Positions 1-4,849 of a DNA stretch of 7,141 nucleotides are shown here, one piece after another. The first letter of the stretch is position 1. Each line of letters opens with the position of its first letter. The position numbers and the translations under genes were made by a program. The notes beneath the pieces are model-generated. The model saw nothing but the letters and a program-made list of their open reading frames with translations, did not search any database and had not been told where the DNA came from. Source of the DNA: a bacterium (GTDB taxonomy: Bacteria; Planctomycetota; Phycisphaerae; Phycisphaerales; UBA1924). Location: NCBI GenBank assembly GCA_002401225.1, contig NVSM01000024.1, positions 26,401 to 33,541 on the forward strand, in the 5' to 3' direction.

Positions 1-521
1 ACCGCCTCGAGCTCGTTCTTGAGAACGGCACCCTGATCTCAGGTCAGAACTCGGGTCGCGATTATGTGATCAACTTCCTCGGTTCGGCAACCGCTAACGG
101 CGGCCCAAACCCAGGATCACTCTGGTCGAACAATGCTTCGAGCGCTGCTTGGAACAACACTGATATCTCAGCAAGCGCACCAGGCGATACCATCTCCAAC
201 GGCGGTATTATCGTCTCGACCTCGATCACCTACGACATCAACGAAGATGGCGAGTTCAACAACCCAACAAGTGGCAACTTCGATCCAGCGCTCCCAGCTG
301 ACGAAGCCTACTCGGTTGCTTTGTACATTGGTTACTACCAAGATGCTGTGATCTGTACACCAGACCTTAACGGCGACGGCGTACTCAACTTCTTTGATAT
401 CTCGGCATTCCTCAGCGCATTCAGCTCGATGGACCCAGTCGCAGACTTCAACGGCGATGGCATCTTCAACTTCTTCGATATCTCGGCATTCCTCAGTGCG
501 TTCAGCGCTGGATGTCCGTAA
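1..521 (+). CDS. Secreted protein with C-terminal twin GC-type dockerin-like repeats (5' truncated)
   Basis: This is the C-terminal part of a larger protein. The frame is open from base 3 to the TAA at 519-521, so the start lies outside the window, and the GTG at 66 is only an internal Val codon. The first ~115 visible residues are rich in Asn, Ser, Gly and Thr, look like an extracellular beta-rich domain, and match no family I recognise. The tail holds two calcium-type loops (D-x-N-x-D-G-x-x-N-F-F-D) at 363-398 and 444-479, spaced 27 residues apart, each followed by I-S-A-F-L-S-A-F. A Cys at 354-356 precedes the first loop and the protein ends Gly-Cys-Pro. The tail resembles type I dockerin duplicated segments and the Phycisphaerales GC-type dockerin; its partner is unknown. 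The next gene has the same tail. A terminator follows the stop. The module call is firm, but the function of the upstream domain is unknown. Confidence 0.85.
   Translation, partial: RLELVLENGTLISGQNSGRDYVINFLGSATANGGPNPGSLWSNNASSAAWNNTDISASAPGDTISNGGIIVSTSITYDINEDGEFNNPTSGNFDPALPADEAYSVALYIGYYQDAVICTPDLNGDGVLNFFDISAFLSAFSSMDPVADFNGDGIFNFFDISAFLSAFSAGCP
363..506 (+). repeat. Two tandem EF-hand/dockerin-like coding repeats, 81-bp period
   Basis: Copies at 363-425 and 444-506 encode D-[LF]-N-G-D-G-x-x-N-F-F-D followed by I-S-A-F-L-S-A-F-S. By hand alignment 54 of 63 bases match. About half of the differences are third-position changes. The 81-bp (27-residue) period is the same as that of the repeats ending the next gene. 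This is a protein-level repeat with strong DNA similarity, not a mobile or intergenic repeat. Confidence 0.85.
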
Positions 522-538
522 TCGAATCCCGACTGACT

Positions 539-568
539 TGTCAGATATGATTCCCTTCTCATCTGACA
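539..568 (+). other. Hairpin in the 3' untranslated region
   Basis: TGTCAGAT (539-546) is perfectly complementary to ATCTGACA (561-568), leaving a 14-base loop, starting 17 bases after the stop codon. No T-run follows, so it is not itself a standard terminator. It sits directly upstream of one and could protect the 3' end of the transcript. The structure is read from the sequence; the role is inferred. Confidence 0.4.
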
Positions 569-582
569 TATAAAAGTTACAG

Positions 583-615
583 GGCGTTCGCGTCTAACGA
601 TGCGAACGCCTTTTT
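583..615 (+). terminator. Intrinsic (Rho-independent) terminator
   Basis: A 12-bp stem pairs 583-594 with 599-610. The core GGCGTTCGC / GCGAACGCC is perfect, one G-T wobble (592/601) lies above it, and the four-base loop is TAAC. TTTTT follows at 611-615. It lies 61 bases after the stop of the first gene and about 100 bases before the next start, so it separates the two + strand genes into distinct transcripts. Confidence 0.88.
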
Positions 616-704
616 CATGGGCGAGCGGTGATTTCCCCTGCCTCTCCCAAACACCCCGTGATCCGCGACAAATCTTGTTTTTTACATTCAAGATAGCAAC
701 ACGC

Positions 705-710
705 AAGGAG
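705..710 (+). promoter_or_regulatory. Ribosome binding site of the EEP-family gene
   Basis: AAGGAG lies 8 bases before the ATG at 719. It is the clearest Shine-Dalgarno sequence in the window and fixes this start. The downstream residues form a good signal peptide, which agrees. Confidence 0.8.
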
Positions 711-718
711 TTCCTGAT

Positions 719-2074
719 ATGCCATATGCAAAGATGACCGCTGCCTTATTCCTCGCCATGAGTGCCTCGACGAGTGTTGCTCAGTGGGACCCAAACAACG
801 GCGACTGGGGCAAAGAAAACGCGCGTGATATCCGTGTAATGACATGGAATGTGCAAGACGGGATCTGCCGAACCAATCAGAAGGCGGATGCGTTTAACAA
901 CTGGAACGGAATCGTTCGGATCGTTGCTTCGCTTCAGCCTGATATCTTGATCCTCCAAGAGTGTGCGGACAACTCGGGCAACGGCACCGGCTCGGGTGCG
1001 GACAGTGTTACACAACTCGATGATGTCGCCAACATGTTCGTCAATGGCGGCCCAGATATTTATCTCGGCGGCACCGTTGGGTCATACCTGAAGAAGTTTG
1101 TGCCTGGATACGACCTGCCGTATATTTACTCTTCGACCAACTCCGATGGGTTCAACCGCAACCTGATTATGTCGCGATTCCCGATCGAAGACATCAACAA
1201 CGGCGGCGGCGCAGCCATCTCCAACTTTGTGCTCATCCCTGATGCGTATCAAACCGGAGGCAGCGGCGGGATTCGTGGTTTCCAGTTTGCCGAAATCAAT
1301 CTGCCAGATAGTGAATATGCTGGCGATCTAGTCATCGGCAATGCGCATCTTAAGGCTGGTGGCAATTCGAGCGACTTTGATCAGCGCGAAACCGCTGCGT
1401 TCAATACCGCATACCTGATCGATTACTACTACAACGGCGCGGGCACCGGGATGAGTGATCCAAACCTCAAGGTGATTGTTCCCAATGCTGGCGATATGCT
1501 CGACGAGTTCACGCCTGTGATTTGGGGTGGTGATCTGAATCAAACACCAAGTTCATCGAGCCCAAACTCGATCATGACCCGCGCCGAGTTCTTCGGTGGC
1601 ACCGATGGCACCGATCGTGATCGTACAGACTCAATGTTCTCCACCCCATCTCAACCGATCTCTGGCGAAACCAGCACACAGGGGAGTTCGAGCCGATTGG
1701 ACTATATCTGCTGGCAGGATTCGATTATTGATGTCCGCAGACAGTTCATTTTTCGTTCGACCGGCTCTGGCATGAATACCAGCAAGCTCCCCGAGCCTGC
1801 CCGCTCATACCCGATCAATCCCAATGCGATCTCTGGGTTGGCATCGGATCATCGCCCGGTGATCATCGACTTCATTATGCCTGAGCCTGTTGCTGATCTG
1901 TGCCCTTCGCCGCCAGACTATGTTGATGATGACCAGCTCAACTTCTTTGATGTCTCAGCGTTCTTGAACCTGTTCTCAAAGGGTGATCTTGGCGCAGACA
2001 TCAACGGCGACGGCACACTGAACTTCTTCGATGTGTCTGGATTCCTCAATGCGTTCGCGCAAGGCTGTCCATAA
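719..2074 (+). CDS. Secreted endonuclease/exonuclease/phosphatase family protein with GC-type dockerin-like tail
   Basis: This 451-residue protein has three parts. Residues 1-21 form a signal peptide with a likely cut after Ser-Val-Ala. Residues ~36-386 are an EEP-fold metal-dependent hydrolase with its landmarks in order: T-W-N (Asn44), L-Q-E (Glu81, metal ligand), N-A-H-L (His210), G-G-D-L-N (Asp272, Asn274), L-D-Y (Asp328) and S-D-H-R-P (Asp377, His378). With all of these present it should be active on a phosphodiester or phosphoester such as DNA, RNA, a phospholipid or a sugar phosphate; substrate cannot be read from sequence. Residues ~395-451 carry two 27-residue repeats with calcium-type loops, bracketed by Cys395 and Cys450 and ending Gly-Cys-Pro. 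The tail suggests surface attachment or assembly outside the cell. The first loop (Asp400-Asp411) is degenerate, with Val at position 3. The AAGGAG site supports the start, and the upstream terminator implies its own promoter, which I could not identify. Confidence 0.9.
   Translation: MPYAKMTAALFLAMSASTSVAQWDPNNGDWGKENARDIRVMTWNVQDGICRTNQKADAFNNWNGIVRIVASLQPDILILQECADNSGNGTGSGADSVTQLDDVANMFVNGGPDIYLGGTVGSYLKKFVPGYDLPYIYSSTNSDGFNRNLIMSRFPIEDINNGGGAAISNFVLIPDAYQTGGSGGIRGFQFAEINLPDSEYAGDLVIGNAHLKAGGNSSDFDQRETAAFNTAYLIDYYYNGAGTGMSDPNLKVIVPNAGDMLDEFTPVIWGGDLNQTPSSSSPNSIMTRAEFFGGTDGTDRDRTDSMFSTPSQPISGETSTQGSSSRLDYICWQDSIIDVRRQFIFRSTGSGMNTSKLPEPARSYPINPNAISGLASDHRPVIIDFIMPEPVADLCPSPPDYVDDDQLNFFDVSAFLNLFSKGDLGADINGDGTLNFFDVSGFLNAFAQGCP
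1916..2056 (+). repeat. Two dockerin-like coding repeats at the 3' end of the EEP gene
   Basis: Segments 1916-1975 (residues 400-419) and 1997-2056 (residues 427-446) encode the same N-F-F-D-V-S-x-F-L core. Period is 27 residues, equal to the first gene's. The second copy has a full D-I-N-G-D-G loop. The first reads D-Y-V-D-D-D and has lost the Asn and Gly of the consensus. The two copies are less alike than those in the first gene. Confidence 0.75.
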
Positions 2075-2139
2075 ACTGTCTATAAGAAAAATCAGTAACC
2101 GTAAATGAGTGAGCAAGCCGACGCCTTATTGGCCGGGGT
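2075..2139. other. Convergent intergenic region without a clear terminator
   Basis: These 65 bases lie between the EEP gene (+) and the response regulator (-). I found only short imperfect complementarities, for example CCGG at 2133-2136 against CCGG at 2147-2150, and no stem followed by a T-run on either strand. Termination here may be Rho-dependent or run through. Confidence 0.3.
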
Positions 2140-2634
2140 TTATTCACCGGTCTGGTCGCGCATAGCACGAACATCGGAAACCGCATCATCAAGCTGACGC
2201 TTGAGTTGGCGAACGCGCAAGAGTGAACGCACGCGGGTCAAGAGTTCAAGTTTGTTTACAGGCTTGGTTAAAAAATCATCTGCCCCCGAATCAACCGCTC
2301 GTTCAACATCGCCAACCTCGTTGAGGGCGGTGACCATGATGATCGGGATATCTCGCGTGGCAGGATCTTTTTTGAGTGTCTCGCAGACTTGGAAGCCGCT
2401 CATTCGGGGCATCATGATGTCGAGCAGGATGATATCTGGAGCGTTGGCCGCGACAGATTCGATCGCTTCGATGCCATCGTGTGCGACACGGACATCGCCT
2501 CCGAGTTCATCAAGGTAGGCGTGAAGCAGTTCGAGGTTCTGTTCGTTGTCATCGACAATCAACACGCCTTCGTGTTTGATCGGGGTCTCGTTGATGGAGG
2601 CGGGGTCGAGTTGTTGGGCATCTGGGTTGGTCAT
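2140..2634 (-). CDS. Single-domain response regulator (receiver) with C-terminal coiled coil
   Basis: This 164-residue protein is a phosphoacceptor of a two-component system. The receiver domain spans residues ~22-140 and has every key residue: the acidic pair Asp28-Asp29, phosphoacceptor Asp72 in L-L-D-I-M-M-P, Thr102 in M-V-T-A, and Lys124 in L-T-K-P. Residues ~130-158 form a charged, heptad-like helix, probably a short coiled coil. There is no DNA-binding, GGDEF, HD-GYP or kinase domain, so output must go through protein contact. The core resembles receivers of PleD/RpfG-type and hybrid-kinase proteins, but this copy stands alone and no histidine kinase is in the window. The ATG at 2634 has no strong Shine-Dalgarno sequence. 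The upstream gap of 38 bp is shared with a divergent gene. It is convergent with the EEP gene across 65 bp. Family call is firm; the pathway controlled is unknown. Confidence 0.93.
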   Translation of the reverse strand: MTNPDAQQLDPASINETPIKHEGVLIVDDNEQNLELLHAYLDELGGDVRVAHDGIEAIESVAANAPDIILLDIMMPRMSGFQVCETLKKDPATRDIPIIMVTALNEVGDVERAVDSGADDFLTKPVNKLELLTRVRSLLRVRQLKRQLDDAVSDVRAMRDQTGE

Positions 2635-2672
2635 CTTGTGGTACTCACTTTCGGATCAGTTTCGCAGATCCC
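2635..2672. promoter_or_regulatory. Divergent 38-bp intergenic region with a short inverted repeat
   Basis: The gap between the divergent response regulator and the 169-residue gene should carry or overlap both promoters. It contains GGATC (2653-2657) and GATCC (2667-2671), a perfect 5-bp inverted repeat spaced by 9 bases. I see no convincing -35/-10 pair. An operator role is only a guess, because a repeat this short can occur by chance. Confidence 0.25.
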
Positions 2673-3182
2673 ATGCTCTTGGTGTGCTTGCTGCCTAATC
2701 TTTGGGGGTTCGCCGCCAAGAAACCACTCTTTGGGCACGAAACCAATGGGGATCTCTCTTTGTACGCATGGAAATGCCAATTTGACCAGCCAACGCTCGC
2801 TTCGCTCGTAAAAGGGCTCGATCCAGAATCGAGACCAATGTACGAAAATCTCCGCAAGTCAATCGTCAAGATCGTAGGCACAAAGCCCAAACTTGAATGG
2901 ATGGGGCTGCGTTGGAGGTGGTGTGAGCTCACATCGCTCGATGATACCCGCTCGCTCATCGCGGTACATTTGATTGCAGACCCGGAGAACCCGCGTGTTG
3001 CTCTTACGCTCTCGACAGCATTCTTTGATGCTCACCCACCTTCGAAGCTGCCCAAGGGACTTCACAGCGGCTTTACCACGGCTCCAGCCATCGGGCATCG
3101 GACTTGGTGCGAGTGGCCGATCGGGAATCAAGAGAATGCCGACGCGCTCAAAGAGATGATCACGCTCGCCTTCAAAGGTTAA
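2673..3182 (+). CDS. Conserved-looking hypothetical protein, 169 residues
   Basis: I do not recognise this family. The product is a small soluble alpha/beta protein. A helix-like stretch lies at ~41-68, a Trp-rich strand at ~74-85 (Trp76, Trp81, Trp83), alternating hydrophobic strands at ~94-116, and a C-terminal helix at ~153-167. The layout loosely recalls small single-domain DUF families such as DUF5655 or DUF3788, which I cannot confirm. Residues 1-13 are hydrophobic without a positive N-terminus, so they make a poor signal peptide. The true start may be further downstream, since no Shine-Dalgarno sequence precedes the ATG at 2673 and the frame stays open upstream. Regular codon choice over the last ~130 codons supports a real gene over the antisense frame at 2645-2959. 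It is divergent from the response regulator and ends 125 bases before dacB. Confidence 0.65.
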   Translation: MLLVCLLPNLWGFAAKKPLFGHETNGDLSLYAWKCQFDQPTLASLVKGLDPESRPMYENLRKSIVKIVGTKPKLEWMGLRWRWCELTSLDDTRSLIAVHLIADPENPRVALTLSTAFFDAHPPSKLPKGLHSGFTTAPAIGHRTWCEWPIGNQENADALKEMITLAFKG

Positions 3183-3229
3183 TCCCTCTACAAACCTGAT
3201 TCAGAGCAATAGCTTTGGAGTTTTTGGCA

Positions 3230-3269
3230 CACAAATGCCGATGGATGCCCTGATTTGTGACACTTTTTT
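3230..3269 (+). terminator. Possible weak terminator between the 169-residue gene and dacB
   Basis: CACAAAT (3230-3236) pairs with ATTTGTG (3253-3259) around a 16-base loop, and six T residues follow at 3264-3269. The stem is short and AT-rich and the T-run starts four bases after it, so termination would be weak at best. It lies 48 bases past the stop of the upstream gene and before the preferred dacB start. Confidence 0.3.
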
Positions 3270-3307
3270 GGGAAGGACCCTCATTGCTTGAACAGGTATA
3301 TCAGAGC

Positions 3308-4825
3308 ATGCGCCAGACGCCTTTTTCTCGCCAATCAAAGATTGGCGTTGTTGCGGTCGCCCTCGCGATTTGCGCATCACTCGCTCTTGGCGGGCCTTTG
3401 GATAAGAAGACCAAGCAACTGATTACCAACGCCAATATCGGTGGCGGCACAGCATCAGTCTATATCGTGGATCTGGACACTGGCGAAGAACTCGCCGACT
3501 ACCACGGCACGCGTGCGATGGTGCCTGCATCGAACATGAAAATCTTGACGAGCGGCGCGGCATTGTTTGTTCTTGGCAGCGACTTTGTTTTTCGCACCGA
3601 ACTCATCATCGATGACACCACCACCCCACCCACGCTGATTATCAAAGGCGACGGCGACCCAGCACTTGGTGACCCAGCAATTTTTATTGGCGAAGAACCT
3701 GGTGTGACGCTCGACACGCTCTTTGATCAGATGGCCGACGCACTCAAAGGGGCAGGGATTGAATCGATCGGGCGTGTGATTGTTGATGATTCTGTCTTTG
3801 ATCGAACTTACACGCATCCGTGCTGGCCAAGGGATCAGCTCAACCGATGGTACTGCGCGCAAGTTGGCGGGCTGAACTTTCATACCAATGTGATCAATGT
3901 CTATACCTCGCCGGCGAGTTCTGGAGGCACGCCCATCGTTCGGCTCGAGCCCGATGCCTACTGGGTCGATTTTCAGATCAAGGCAAAGTCCAACAACAAA
4001 AGCCGCGACACCGCATGGGTCGCCCGCCCCACACCTGCAAACACTTTTACGCTTTATGGCAATGTCCGAAGCATGTCCGAGATCCCCGTCGCGATCGACT
4101 CGCCCCCGGAGTTCGCCGGGAACTTGCTCGCGACCAAACTCGATGAACGCGGCATTCGTATCGGCAATGATGATGTGTATCCTCGCGAACTCGTCTCGCT
4201 CATCACGCCTTCGGATAGATACACCACATCGCGCATAATCGCGGTGATTACCACGCCCATTGTTGATGTTCTTGAACGGACCAACACAGATTCGCACAAT
4301 CTTTACGCCGAGGCTTTGCTCAAACGCATCGGGCACGAGGTCACCTCTGACCCTGGCTCATGGGAGAACGGATCGACCGTTCTTCGTATGCTTCTCACCG
4401 AAAAAATTGGCCCGCATACCGCAGAGACCACCGTGATCGAAGATGGATCGGGGATGTGCAAAGAGAATAAAGTTTCGCCCAAAACACTCACCACTTGGAT
4501 GCGCAAGCTCTCAAGATCTGAACATTGGAAAATCTTCCGCGATTCCCTCGCCACCCCAGGCAAAGGCACGCTTCGCAAACGATTCCTCAACGGCAAACTC
4601 AAATCAGATTTCTACGGCAAGAGCGGCTATCTCACGGGCACATACGCTCTTTCAGGAATACTTATCCATCCACAATCTGGACAGCGTGTTGCGTTCTCGA
4701 TCATGCTCAATGATGTAAAAGCTGGGACAACGAGCAGAAATGCGAAGCCTTTGATCGATTCGATCGTTGAAGATATTGACCAATGGATGAGCCAGCGGGC
4801 AGGCTCGCCGAGCCTCGGCGGTTGA
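3308..4825 (+). CDS. dacB: D-alanyl-D-alanine carboxypeptidase/endopeptidase, PBP4 type (peptidase S13)
   Basis: This is a periplasmic low-molecular-mass penicillin-binding protein that trims the terminal D-Ala from peptidoglycan stem peptides and may cut D-Ala cross-links. Numbered from the ATG at 3308 (505 residues), the three catalytic motifs are present in order: S-N-M-K (Ser75 nucleophile, Lys78), S-H-N (Ser329, Asn331) and K-S-G (Lys438-Gly440). Family landmarks G-D-G-D-P (114-118) and E-D-G-S-G-M (378-383) also fit. The ~250 residues between the first two motifs match the large S13 insertion. The N-terminus has a basic start, a hydrophobic core (~12-27) and a likely cut near Ala-Leu-Gly, consistent with export; Cys22 does not form a lipobox. 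A TTG at 3284 with AAGGA six bases upstream is a serious alternative start, while GTG 3257 is less likely. The gene converges on the UbiD gene, 22 bp away. Confidence 0.93.
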   Translation: MRQTPFSRQSKIGVVAVALAICASLALGGPLDKKTKQLITNANIGGGTASVYIVDLDTGEELADYHGTRAMVPASNMKILTSGAALFVLGSDFVFRTELIIDDTTTPPTLIIKGDGDPALGDPAIFIGEEPGVTLDTLFDQMADALKGAGIESIGRVIVDDSVFDRTYTHPCWPRDQLNRWYCAQVGGLNFHTNVINVYTSPASSGGTPIVRLEPDAYWVDFQIKAKSNNKSRDTAWVARPTPANTFTLYGNVRSMSEIPVAIDSPPEFAGNLLATKLDERGIRIGNDDVYPRELVSLITPSDRYTTSRIIAVITTPIVDVLERTNTDSHNLYAEALLKRIGHEVTSDPGSWENGSTVLRMLLTEKIGPHTAETTVIEDGSGMCKENKVSPKTLTTWMRKLSRSEHWKIFRDSLATPGKGTLRKRFLNGKLKSDFYGKSGYLTGTYALSGILIHPQSGQRVAFSIMLNDVKAGTTSRNAKPLIDSIVEDIDQWMSQRAGSPSLGG

Positions 4826-4837
4826 TCACCACACCAC

Positions 4838-4849
4838 AAGAATATTCTT
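4838..4849. other. 12-bp perfect palindrome between convergent genes
   Basis: AAGAATATTCTT is a perfect palindrome in the 22-bp gap between the dacB stop and the UbiD-family stop, overlapping the latter's TAA. It has no loop, so it would act as a double-stranded site if it does anything. No typical terminator is visible for either gene here. Confidence 0.3.

Noticed and set aside
168..569. 133-codon - strand frame over the dockerin-like repeats
   Set aside because: Its internal repeats are just the antisense reading of the + strand repeat. The + strand frame has the known module and a terminator after its stop.
660..704. Promoter for the EEP gene in the T-rich stretch near 675-697
   Set aside because: TTGTTT (675-680) and GATAGC (692-697) are only 11 bases apart, too close for a standard -35/-10 pair, and no better pair was found.
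2389..2811. 140-codon + strand frame crossing the response regulator start
   Set aside because: It is antisense to the receiver domain, then runs out of frame with the 169-residue gene, and has no domain or ribosome binding site.
2645..2959. 104-codon - strand frame opposite the 169-residue gene
   Set aside because: Ser/Pro-rich product without fold-like patterning. The + strand frame shows more regular codon choice and secondary-structure-like periodicity. Some doubt remains near 2645-2760, where the + strand start is uncertain.
3350..3392. Lipoprotein signal in the DacB-type protein
   Set aside because: The Cys in L-A-I-C has Ile at the -1 position, which does not fit a lipobox. A normal signal peptide with cleavage a few residues later is more likely.
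3455..4336. 293-codon open frame on the - strand inside dacB
   Set aside because: It lies wholly antisense to dacB, whose three catalytic motifs are intact. The predicted product is rich in Arg, Cys, His and Gly with no recognisable domain, as expected for a shadow of biased codon use.
4801..4815. AGGCTC-GCC-GAGCCT hairpin at the dacB 3' end as a terminator
   Set aside because: The stem is perfect, but it lies inside the coding sequence, has a three-base loop, and no T-run follows on either strand.
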